From contig OZ038517.1 of the NCBI GenBank assembly GCA_964036315.1, forward strand, positions 23,817,662 through 23,881,661: a stretch of 64,000 nt of DNA, written 5' to 3'. Numbering within the stretch: the stretch's first letter is position 1; each line of letters starts with the position of its first letter. Made by a program: the position numbers and the translations under genes. The notes beneath the pieces were generated by a model that was given only the letters and a program-made list of their open reading frames with translations, did no database searches and was not told the origin of the DNA. The stretch is from Acanthosepion esculentum. Lineage: Eukaryota; Mollusca; Cephalopoda; Sepiida; Sepiidae. Positions 54,334 through 64,000 of this stretch are shown here, piece by piece.

Positions 54334-54890
54334 CCATGTTTTAATGAAAGGAGCGACATCCCATAAATCTAAACGAGACCAATAAGATTAATTTTCAAGT
54401 TTACTGCATTTTCCACAGTAAGGCGGTAACTTTTATCTGAGTATATAATATTCATTCTTGAAAAACCTCTTTCTGTCTTGGAAGAAATAATAGTTTTTGC
54501 TTTTTGTACACTTTGAGGAATTACAGGATTATGAAAGTTTTTCAGGACGTTTTCCACATAGTCATGAAAATCATTAATGGGAATGTTGTGATGAAAAATT
54601 TTACTGAAGCCATTCAGCTTTTCTTTTGCAGTTTCCCAAGGAATAATTATTTCTTGAATATTCCAAGTATTTGGTTCTAGCAAGTTCAGTAGTTTATGAA
54701 ATTTGTATTAATCTTTATTCGATCCTTTGAATTTACATCCTCAACCGATTATGTGACTACAATTTGTAGACAATCTAAAATTAGCAGTTTGTACAGGTTG
54801 CAGCTAGAAACAGGTTCATTGAGCTCATAAAATTCCAAGAACATGTGTTTATAATGTGATCGCCCTTGAGATGATTTGTTGTCTATACTT
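54290..54890 (-). pseudogene. Second hAT-type transposase C-terminal fragment
   Basis: The minus frame at 54369-54683 ends with 'KTERGFSRMNIIYSD' and 'LTVENAVNLKINLIGL', the dimerisation-domain signature of another hAT lineage (ERGFSxMN...L.V). A +1 frame change near 54385 moves the conserved terminus 'LDLWDVAPFIKTWL' into the next frame, followed at once by a T tract (54302-54331) that reads as lysines. Upstream coding traces reach about 54.89 kb. The catalytic core is absent. Confidence 0.82.
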
Positions 54891-55312
54891 CAGTCAAAAA
54901 TGGCTCATAAGCAAGCTTTGTGGGATGCTGTGTTGATTTAAATGAAGAATAAACCAATATATTCTTGATTTAAATTTTTTCTTTAATTAAAAATTACATC
55001 CATTTATTCTTTACAATCTTTTATATATTAAAAAAAAAAAATGAATCACTTAATAAAACATACATATATCAAACTATTTCTAATTCTAACAGTTGAAATA
55101 TAATCCTTGAAAATGGCTAAATGTATAGCCGAAAGTGCTCTGATAAAAAGAACATTCGGACAGTTTTTATATAATCTATCCTCTGAAAAGAAAAACTTAG
55201 ATCACACGAGAAATTATATAAAAAACTAAATAAAAGCACCTTGTCAGTCGTTTTTAATGAAATGTGCATGAAAGAAGGATTGCTGCCTAAATACACAAAT
55301 AAATATATATAT

Positions 55313-55369
<57 letters not shown>

Positions 55370-55925
55370 TTCTTATGCAGGATGGTTTAAGTCTGTAAAA
55401 AGGTTGGTTTTACAATATATTGATGAAAATGATTAAAAAAAAAAATGAAAACAAGAATTCAATCATGACTGATGTCATGGCTTGAAAAGGCGTAAGGAAT
55501 GCAGCTAATTTGCTGATAATGCCTCAGTGACCAATTTTAAAAAAAAAAAAGGAAAAAAAAGCATTAGTCCTTTCATAAAAAGGCTTGATTATTCCAAAAA
55601 TAGCATTAAAAATTAAGGAAACTCTACCATTTAGAAGATGGTGACACTTTTAATTGGATCCTGGGTACAGCCTGGCCTCCAATACTACATTCCAGTAAAT
55701 GGATAAAATTTTGCGCAGTAATCGAGTCCAGGGTGTAACCGAGATCCAACTAAGATTGTCAATATCTCCTAAACGATAGATTTTTCTCAATTTTAATGCT
55801 ATTTTTGGAAGAATCAGTCCCTTACACAATTTTTTTTTTTTTTTGTTGGTCACTGGGGCATTATCTGCAAATTAACCAGTTATAATGTTATACAATAATT
55901 TAAAATTATTCCCACCAAAATTGCT

Positions 55926-55965
<40 letters not shown>

Positions 55966-56080
55966 GCTGGCCATTCATTTTTTTTTTAGTCTATTTGAAT
56001 ATTTTAAAATAAAGCTGAGATTTGTTTCAAAACCCGATTCTCATTCATCTGTGTATGTCCAGTGTCTGATAGTGATTTTT
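54891..56080. other. AT-rich spacer
   Basis: (TA)n at 55299-55366; T runs at 55830-55845 and 55928-55960. A minus frame at 55650-55853 has coding-like composition but no family I recognise. Confidence 0.5.
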
Positions 56081-56212
56081 CTAAACGCAGCTGAGATGTG
56101 GCACAAGACTGACAGTATAAACCACCCAGTGAGGATCAAACTCACTTCGTTTGTATTGTAATTGATCAAGCGAGACAAGTTTGCTAACCATTACACCATG
56201 TAGAGGTGACCA
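56081..56212 (-). mobile_element. tRNA-derived SINE (family E), copy 3
   Basis: Same head ('tggtgtaatggttagcaaac' on the minus strand) and tail ('cagtcttgtgccaca', 'tcagctgcgttta') as 8.4 kb. The B-box region is 'gagtttgatcctc'. Confidence 0.8.
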
Positions 56213-56831
56213 CGTCTGCCGTCACTGTGGAAACAGCGCTGTTGTGAGTTTTCTCGTGGTGTCAATTCAGTTATCTCCCCTGTAAAGGAAAAATATACCG
56301 ATTTTCGAAGTGGACAAGTCTTACTCTTCTGTTACCATTTGGAACTCTGAAATTATTGCCATAAAATTAAACCAACTTGATAAATGACTTGACGTATTTT
56401 TATATTGATACCGAGATATTTTTTTATACTTTTTTTGTGAGATGCTGATCGATTCAAACTCATAGCCTTAGGAATTAGAGAAGTTTATTCATAACAAGAA
56501 GAAACTTAATCAAACCCATGGTATGGAGTTGAATTTTCTTTTTAATTTTTTTATATAAAATAGCCTTTTGGACAATTCATGTTTAAATTAATATGATGTG
56601 CTTTAACAGAAAAAAGAAACTTTAGTTTCATTTTATATAAATTTTTTAAACACGATAGTGCAGGGATAATGGAAGGGAGATAACTGTGAAATCTTCAACA
56701 TCATACTAAATTTGTGTTTGTAAGTGATTTTTTTTTTTTAGGGGAGTGGGTAGCTTTATTTCTTTGCCTAAAAAAAAAAATGTGCCAGAACTTTTTTTTT
56801 TTTTTTTAAACTGCAAGATCTTCCAAATTTA

Positions 56832-56867
<36 letters not shown>

Positions 56868-57000
56868 CTATCGTGAAATTTAAAAAAAAATTTTAACTAT
56901 GGGATTTTGCTCTGTCTTTTGACATAGAGCTCTCTCTGGATCTACATCCTCCTGGAAATTCCATACGGATTATCATATTTTTTATTACACACCCTCTCTC
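56213..57000. other. Spacer with several T tracts
   Basis: T runs at 56729-56739, 56791-56806 and 56837-56865. No exon or element recognised. Confidence 0.5.
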
Positions 57001-57001
57001 T

Positions 57002-57042
<41 letters not shown>
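57001..57042. repeat. (CA)n/(TA)n microsatellite
   Basis: (CA) tract then (TA)n, adjacent to the hairpin at 57049. Confidence 0.95.
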
Positions 57043-57043
<1 letters not shown>

Positions 57044-57048
57044 ATTCT

Positions 57049-57106
57049 ACCAGAAATGGCTTGCTGGTGTGAGACGTTTTTGCCACACCAGCAAGCCATA
57101 TCTGGT
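57049..57106. ncRNA. Hairpin, 23-bp arms with one mismatch, 12-base loop
   Basis: Arms 57049-57071 ('accagaaatggcttgctggt...') and 57084-57106 pair at 22 of 23 positions around a 12-base loop. Size and a single internal mismatch fit a microRNA precursor, but a small foldback transposon is equally possible. Called ncRNA only as a hypothesis. Confidence 0.3.
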
Positions 57107-57719
57107 AAAAAAATTTTATTTTGGTTTTCAGCTGTTTTGATCTAAGCCAGATAGGTTTCCCTCCCCCTGGCAAGTCTAGTTACCATCTTGGACTCGCCTG
57201 GTGGTATAAGAGTTCCTATTTTACAAACTAGAGCTACGAAATGCCTAATGATTACGTGAAAGCACATGAAACTGGCAGTTGTGGTTGGTCATTGCCCACT
57301 TGGAATTTAACTTGTGTATATATAAAATGTGTGTGTGTATGTATATTTGGGCAGCAAATTTTCTTCCAAGCATTTTTCATTAAAAAGGGCCCATAAGGAA
57401 GATTTAATTAATCTTTTATTGAGTTTTTCCAGTATTCTAACATTTTTCTGTTTTTCAGCTGTTAAAGAATATAAAAATTATATATATAATTTATTCGAAA
57501 ATTATAACGTTATAAAATCACTACAAAAATAGCCATTTTTTTTTTTTTTTCAACACTTCTGTTGTCTTATCAAGTGATGGTGTTGAATGTAGAATAAAGA
57601 GTTTTAAAATGTTCAAATCACCCCCCCCCCCAGATAGGGGAAACGCTGTTACATAGCTACAAACAATGAATGACCAATCAAAATACAAGTATATGAAAAT
57701 CTCAAAAACTTGACAACAA

Positions 57720-57774
<55 letters not shown>

Positions 57775-58845
57775 TGTGTGTGTGTGTTCAGTGAGCTTGT
57801 GTAGTAGAGACTGATTGTTTAAGCATATCAGTAACCTAAAAGTACGTTTTTTGTTTATTTAATAACAACAGTTTTAGTTTACAGAAAGAATGTCTTTACA
57901 CACTGGACCACACTGGATATGTAATTTCAATCTGACTTGCCAATAATACTATTCCACCAAAATGAACACATTTTTTCTATTGTCAAAATTACTTCATCTC
58001 CCAAACGAATTACTGCTGACATTCATGATCTGGAAATACAATTTAAAATAGTTGATCAACATGGCTTCATTTTTCTTCGGTTTGACGTTTCGCTAAAAAT
58101 TGAAGAAGTTACCTCCCTTGCATCGGAATAGTTAATGATTCATTTATTTTATTTTATTTTTTGTTGTTCTTCGAACTCGTTATCTTCTGAACGGATTAAT
58201 TTCATATGTGTACTGTACTCAATTTATTGAGATAAATAAAACAATTTTTATCTGCCGTATTTACTTTGTGTCTGTCTCTCCCTTCTTAATCATGATCTTC
58301 TCCAGAGAAAGTTTTTTAGGATATTTATTTTTTTTAAACTAAAAAGCCTTTTTTTTACCTTTTTCTTTTTCTATTTACTTATAGTCATTAAATACGTAGT
58401 AATCTCTTTGCGTTACTTATTTATTTGGTACCCGGTTTAATCAGGTATTGTTTGTGTGCGTTGCTCTGTGGTAGGTGGATATGTAACTTTTACTTAGTGA
58501 TACTGTTGTTAGTACAATCTTCAGAGGAGGTAAGCTAAAAAAAACATATCTGATGTCTGCTGACACAGATACGCACATGCAGCAAGCAAGATGTATTTTG
58601 CTGCTGATTTTCTATAACTTAAAATAAAAATTTGTTTATAATTTTAAAACTTAGAAAACTAAGGAACTTGTGACATTTAAAGAAGTAGTTGCCTACCTTT
58701 TTAGCCAGAACGCAAACACAGTAGAGCCCATAGTGTGTATTTGTAAATATTAGCTTGACCCTTCACTTACCGGTTCCTTGACATGACAGAAAAAAGCAAA
58801 CAAACGAAAGAGGTGACAATAGCTTTTATATAATGTTCACTTCTT
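57107..58845. other. Spacer, nothing firmly recognised
   Basis: (TA)n at 57724-57779. The 64-codon plus frame at 57937-58131 has even composition and is followed about 105 bp later by 'aataaaacaat' (poly(A)-signal-like), which might indicate a small relic gene or element, but I recognise no homolog. Confidence 0.4.
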
Positions 58846-59481
58846 ATGAGCAAGATAGCTTCATCACCGCGTCTCTCTCCTCCTCCTCGTTTTCGTCTCT
58901 CCTCCTCCTCCCCTCAACCTTTGACATTTTGTGCCTGTCTTAATAGATTATATCAATGGAAAGTACATTTTGCACACTCAGATGAAAGAAAATTTAAGTA
59001 CCTATTTTTATCTATATGCAGGTGTCGGGTGAGGGCAGAGTTCAGAGGATTAATGAGAAACACAATTCCTCATCACTTGTTGCCTCCCCCAATCTCCCCC
59101 ATTCAAACTAAATTTTATGTGGGTGTTAGAGATTCAGGTCAATCAAAAGCATTAGGTCTCTCACTACCCCACCCCTGTATATCACCTTAAATCCTGATTT
59201 ATCATCATCCACTTCTTATCCCAATCTAAACTGCAGGTTTCAGATGTTCAGATAAATTTCAGTGTATTTATTACCCCTGAGTACACAGTCAATCAGCGCA
59301 TGATTTCCTCTTAGTTGCGATGTAAAACGGATAAAACTTCAGCACTTTCTTTTCTCCCATATTTTTTTTTTCTTCATCACAACTCCATCAAAACAGATCC
59401 AGTTTCACTCTACAGTCATTTGTGGATTATTTGCTTACCTATTTTTATTTTTTTTAAAACTCTGAATTGATCCTCCTTTTG

Positions 59482-59524
<43 letters not shown>

Positions 59525-61682
59525 TTGACCGCTTGTTTTGTTCATAGGAGCCTTGCGAATTTTATAACTTGTTTACACATACCACCAAAAATGTTTGTGT
59601 AAGCGTGTGTTATCTGCTAACTGTTGTTGCACTCTGCTCTTTCAACGAACCTGTCTTTGTAAACATAATGGTCAAAACAAAGACACTGCCACCTGATGTT
59701 GCCAGTTCAACAAAGTAACTGATTTTAAGTTTATCTGGACCTCCTGGAAATTAATTTTTCTTCCATTTTGGAAATGACTTCCAGCTAACAGCTTCATCTC
59801 ATTTGTATAACATCCTTGAAAAGTTTACAAGAATTTTATAATGCCTTATTTACCTCGAGTATGAGACAACCAGTGGTAGTCAAGCTCACTATTTGATAAT
59901 AATCTCTTGAGGGGACCCCATGACGACCAACCATGTGTTATATTATCTGGGAAGATTTAATTCTTTCCAGTGGCCAAATAGCCAGACAGATGGACTGAAA
60001 CTGGCCAGCATTAACTCGTTCTTCCATATGGGATTATTAATTCAAGATGTAATGACAAGCATCAAATTTTCTGTCTTTGATTTTTCTGCCAGTTCCTTTT
60101 GAATGTTTCCTGTCGAAATCCAGCTGACAATTGAATTTTCCATTTCCCATTCATCTTTTGAGTGACCATTTTTTTCTTTTTAAATTACAGTCCATGACTG
60201 TGTAACTATAATGATTGTTAATAATACCATCTATTTCACTGCCAGAACACTATATTCCACTCCAGTGACTTAATCAGGACTTAGCTTCAGGTATTACATA
60301 CCTTAATAAATGTCCAATTGTTAGAGATGATCCATTGTATAAAGAATCTTAAAATAAGCCGAAGAACTTGGTCTTTTAACTATTTTACTTATTCTAACTT
60401 GATGTTTATAATAGACAATTGACTGGTAGGTCAATTGAAAAAGTTTTTAATGCTCAGGCAAAAAATTTGACTGAAACTAAGAATCTGGTTAGTAACTAGC
60501 AGTTCCAGTTTAAGATTACATTTCTTCACTATTGACTATCCACTTGGTTCAAGTCTGAGAGAATTGACAAAGAAATGTCTCGTGAAGACATTTTTTTTTT
60601 TTTTTTATACAATACAATCATTTCTGATCATTCAAATTTCTTAGACAAATTGATTTAAAAAGGAAAAAAAAATCAAATGATTTGATATCAGAAAAATGAC
60701 CGATGCTGACCCATTCAAATTGTCTTTGAAATAACTGTCTTATTTGAATAGACCACATGTTTGATCCAGCTGTTATCTGACAATCTTTTTCTTAGGTAGG
60801 ATAGACTTAATCCTGCAATTTTGTGAAATGGATCAAATTTTTTTACAGTTTTCATTAAGCTACACATCAAATAACTGCAGATGATTTGTCTAATTGAATA
60901 AGATAAAAGCTCTTTTAAATTCAGTAATGATTTGTCCACTTTTGTTGGGGACTAAATGTGCTGGGCTTAGAGTTCCAGACATTTTTATTTCATGTTAATC
61001 ATAATTTCCACATTCCTGATGGTTTACAGAGTTGATTCTTTTCTTTCATGTTCAGCAACTGTTGAGCCAGTTTTGTAAACATATTGAGTGTAAGATTTCT
61101 TTGAAGGATTATTCTCACAAGTTGGTCACACACCAAATGTCTGTTTATTATTTCTGAGCTAGATTGATCAGTATCTCTTGCCCTTTTGTTGACTACTTCC
61201 AAGTGATTTCATTTGTATCAATAGATATCGAATCACCCTTGAACATTCCCTGGATGCAAACTGAGTGGATTTTTGTTAACCTCAGTCCACTTGGAATATA
61301 AAAATTTCTAACATCTTTGAATAGTCTGTTAGTGATATTTTTTTTTTCTCAGTCTTGCATTCAGACATTTTGCATTTTGCCTACTTATTGATTTGACCGT
61401 TAAGTCTTCATTTTATGACTGAAATTTAGTTTTTCACTCAAACCAAAACCAACAGAAAACTTGGTGAAATTTCTTCGGTTAAGAGAGATGTTTCAAATTG
61501 ATGACTCCCAATGATTCTCTCTGTTCTTTTCTGGCATCAACTGTGGACAGTCTTTACTAATTCTAGCAAATAGACAAAGGAAATTTTCGCTTTTTCTTCT
61601 GATCTTGGAATACATTTTCAGAGGCTTCCCTTTGCCTTTTCTAATACTGACATTTTTACTTTTTCGTATTCCATGCCCTTAG
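58846..61682. other. Intron- or intergenic-like DNA
   Basis: A36 tract at 59486-59521. The 114-codon plus frame at 58846-59190 is Pro/Ser-rich at its start and not supported. Minus-strand frames at 60715-60939 and 60999-61202 have protein-like composition and the latter is followed by 'aaataaaaatg', but both begin at non-ATG codons and no family is recognised. Confidence 0.4.
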
Positions 61683-61687
61683 TTTAA

Positions 61688-61921
61688 ATGCTTCTTTTCC
61701 GAATGATGGAAAGCCAACGCTTCTATCTGGAACCAATTAAAGAATACTGTGAGGAAGAGGAGGAAGATGCTGATGACTGGTCCCACTGTGACACAGCTGA
61801 CGATGTGTCAGAGATTGAAGATGATCGGTGTAACAGGAACCCCCTTTCAGGTGTTGACCACACTGAAGATTTGATGATTTGGGAAAAATTACTTTCAGAA
61901 AGTTCTTCTTCATTCTCAGAG
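61688..61921 (+). CDS. Candidate start-codon exon of an unidentified gene (78 codons)
   Basis: A pyrimidine-rich tract ending 'ccatgcccttag' at 61682 is a good 3' splice site. A TAA at 61685 precedes ATG 61688 in frame, so any upstream exon would be 5' UTR. A better Kozak ATG lies at 61706 (MESQ...). The frame runs into 'gag|gtaagaa' at 61922, a consensus donor, leaving phase 0. The peptide is strikingly acidic: 'CEEEEEDADDW', then 'DDVSEIEDDRCNR', then a Ser-rich end. Composition and codon use differ from the surrounding AT-rich noise. I do not recognise the protein. Confidence 0.5.
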
Positions 61922-62289
61922 GTAAGAAAACATGAGAAGGTTAATGAATAAAAAGTTGTAAGTTACTTGAGAAAAAAAAAAACCCCGAAACTAAGTATAT
62001 CCTCAGTGCAGATGATCAAATTCTAAATTGATCTTTCTCAAAGAAATCTACATGTTATCTGCAGTAATCCAGAAGCCCAATGAAAAATCTTGTAAAAAAA
62101 AACAAAAAAAGAAATGTAAAGGATATAAATTTCAAATGTTCTGGCTTCAGTATTTTCTGTTTGCCCACACTGAGAATTTTTTTTTATTTTTAGTTCAAGG
62201 AAAGTACACTGTTAGGGGGTGGTGAAAAGTTGTCACTTTGACCTTCTTCCCATAATCTGGACAAATGATGAAAATCTCTCTCTATTTTT

Positions 62290-63160
62290 TGTTCCTCTGT
62301 CTTCTCCCTTCTTAGCTCCTCTCTCTCTCTTTCCCTTCTTAGCTCCTCTCTCTCTCTTTCCCTTCTTAGCTCCTCTCTCTCTCTTTCCCTTCTTAGCTCC
62401 TCTCTCTCTCTTTCCCTTCTTAGCTCCTCTCTCTCTTTCCCTCCTTAGCTCCTCTCTCTCTCTTTCCCTCCTTAGCTCCTCTCTCTCTCTTTCCCTCCTT
62501 AGCTCCTCTCTCTCTCTCTTTCCCTCCTTAGCTCCTCTCTCTCTCTCTTTCCCTCCTTAGCTCCTCTCTCTCTCTCTTTCCCTCCTTAGCTCCTCTCTCT
62601 CTCTCTTTCCCTCCTTAGCTCCTCTCTCTCTCTCTTTCCCTCCTTAGCTCCTCTCTCTCTCTCTTTCCCTCCTTAGCTCCTCTCTCTCTCTCTTTCCCTC
62701 CTTAGCTCCTCTCTCTCTCTCTTTCCCTCCTTAGCTCCTCTCTCTCTCTCTTTCCCTCCTTAGCTCCTCTCTCTCTCTCTTTCCCTCCTTAGCTCCTCTC
62801 TCTCTCTCTTTCCCTCCTTAGCTCCTCTCTCTCTCTCTTTCCCTCCTTAGCTCCTCTCTCTCTCTTTCCCTCCTTAGCTCTTCTCTCTCTCTCTCTTTCC
62901 CTCCTTAGCTCTTCTCTCTCTCTCTCTCTTTCCCTCCTTAGCTCTTCTCTCTCTCTCTCTCTTTCCCTCCTTAGCTCTTCTCTCTCTCTCTCTCTTTCCC
63001 TCCTTAGCTCTTCTCTCTCTCTCTCTCTTTCCCTCCTTAGCTCTTCTCTCTCTCTCTCTCTTTCCCTCCTTAGCTCTTCTCTCTCTCTCTCTCTTTCCCT
63101 CCTTAGCTCTTCTCTCTCTCTCTCTCTTTCCCTCCTTAGCTCCTCTCTCTCTCTTTCACC
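62290..63160 (+). repeat. 27-33-bp CT-rich array of splice-acceptor-like units, about 30 copies
   Basis: Each unit is (CT)n, 'ttccctccttag', 'ctc'. Spacing grows from 27 bp at the left (62313, 62340 and so on) to 29 bp in the middle and 33 bp at the right by (CT)n expansion, and 'ccttcttag' changes to 'cctccttag'. Every unit presents a long polypyrimidine tract ending in TTAG on the plus strand. It lies about 370 bp into the putative intron after the 61921 donor. Confidence 0.95.
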
Positions 63161-63714
63161 TCTGTTCCTCTCTTGTAATTTTTTTTTTCTTTTTTGGTCC
63201 CTCGCAAAACTTTTCATTTTGTTAATCACAATTTGGACATTTTCCACATTTAAATTAAACTAATATGTGTGTCGTATTTGATGACTAGATGTAAAAAGTA
63301 ACAGAAGAAAGTTCAAAGTTTGTGTGTCCACTTGAATTACCTGAAAAGTGTACATAAATTGGTTTGTGCTGGTGCATATATTATAGAATGCTTACATCAA
63401 ATAAATGCAGTTTTATCATTTGTTTCAGCAACTATGTGCTTGTATCTTGTTCAACTTAGCGTTTCTTGCTTAAAGGCAATAATTAATATGCATATTTACC
63501 TTTTAAGTATCAAGTTTTTAAAAATTGCTTCATGTTGTTGGTCTTTTCCAATTTGGTTTTTTGTGACATGAAAAGTAATGGCTTTTATTGATGTCTTTCA
63601 TAATTAAACTATTTGGATATTCATTCTTTTCTGAAATTGGTAATGATCTTAACATTTGCATCACAGCTTGAAAGAAAAGGGAAATAATAAATGAATGAAT
63701 TACATATTATCTTT
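63161..63714. other. Spacer, nothing recognised
   Basis: AT-rich. The 83-codon plus frame at 63320-63571 shows no domain. Confidence 0.5.
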
Positions 63715-63965
63715 ACACATTATAAAATGGACAAAGTATTTAAGTAAATGCTCTGTTTATAATAAACAGTATTAAATAACATTTACCGACCTGAATGTCC
63801 GAGAAATTTTCATAGAAAATATTTGTCCTCTGACAGGAATCGAACCTCTATCCTATATGGAACTGTCATATAGCCTGACGTGCCTTAACTGTTTCATCCA
63901 CAAAGGATCATTCGGTTGGCAAGGTTGAATTTACTGCTTATAAACTTCAATCTTCCATGAATCTT
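63715..63965 (-). mobile_element. tRNA-derived SINE (family B), copy in minus orientation
   Basis: From the left: 'aaaatggacaaag', 'gtaaatgctctg', 'acatttaccgacctgaatg', 'gaaattttcatagaaaatat', B-box complement 'ggaatcgaacc' (63837-63847) and head 'gccttaactgtttcatcca'. The 5' leader then runs to 'cttccatgaatcttttt' at about 63965. It matches 39.87-40.17 kb in all blocks. Confidence 0.85.
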
Positions 63966-64000
63966 TTTGTGGCCGAAACAGTTAACGCATGTCAGGCTTA
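63966..64000 (+). mobile_element. Start of a plus-orientation SINE family B head, cut by the window edge
   Basis: 'gtggccgaaacagttaacgc' and 'atgtcaggctta' repeat the head sequence in plus orientation right after the minus copy. A third inverted pair of this family therefore probably continues past the window. Confidence 0.65.

Noticed and set aside
58846..59190. 114-codon plus frame
   Set aside because: Ser/Pro-rich start from a CT-rich stretch; no motif, splice or homology support that I can see.
60715..61202. Two minus-strand frames with protein-like composition
   Set aside because: Both start at non-ATG codons, are separated by a frame change, and match no family I know; noted only as a weak possibility.
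29102..61921. Joining the exons at 29.1 kb and 61.7 kb into one gene
   Set aside because: With phase 0 from the first exon, the acceptor at 61682 leads into a stop codon within eight codons.

Overview
This 64 kb window looks like intergenic or intronic DNA from a large, AT-rich, repeat-dominated animal genome. A mollusc, most plausibly a coleoid cephalopod such as an octopus, is my inference. It rests on the mix of long simple-sequence arrays, several tRNA-derived SINE families, CR1/Jockey-type and RTE-type LINE debris, and hAT and mariner relics. Nothing here proves the species. I found no bacterial-style gene, operon, CRISPR array, functional rRNA gene or intact tRNA gene. Most long open reading frames are artefacts of tandem repeats without stop codons.

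Layout. 1-4298 is an 85-bp satellite array, open at the left edge. 4.3-9 kb holds old SINE and LINE pieces. 10.15-11.93 kb is a 37/39-bp minisatellite. 13.43-13.57 kb is a perfect 62-bp-arm hairpin, followed by a ~540-bp LTR-like element at 13.8 kb that recurs at 40.2 kb. 15.2-16.96 kb is a modular polypyrimidine array. 18.6-19.1 kb is a palindromic SINE dimer. 21-23 kb holds LINE, SINE and CpG-rich minisatellite pieces. 26.4 kb has an unrecognised 113-codon frame. 28.1-28.7 kb (36-bp unit) and 29.9-31.1 kb (20-bp unit) are pyrimidine-rich arrays on either side of a candidate first coding exon at 29.10 kb. 31-38 kb holds an inverted repeat, LINE reverse-transcriptase fragments, a composite 5S-tRNA SINE and a SINE carrying a hammerhead ribozyme. 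39-41 kb holds a second inverted SINE pair split by the LTR-like element. 41.7-46.1 kb holds LINE, hAT and RTE fragments. 50-52 kb is a mariner relic split by one palindromic SINE dimer and flanked by another. 54 kb is a second hAT relic. 61.69-61.92 kb is a candidate start-codon exon, followed in its intron by an array of splice-acceptor-like units (62.3-63.2 kb).

Most interesting points. (1) Three insertions of one SINE family (18.6, 50.2 and 51.1 kb) are inverted dimers, each bounded by a 12-13 bp target-site duplication, so each appears to have integrated as one palindromic unit. (2) A tRNA-headed SINE at 36.2 kb contains a sequence matching a type I hammerhead ribozyme on the minus strand. 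(3) A SINE family joins a 5S rRNA 3' half to a tRNA-like head at the same junction in two copies. (4) Almost all LINE debris lies on the minus strand, while all five large polypyrimidine arrays and both candidate exons read on the plus strand. That is what introns of a plus-strand gene would show.
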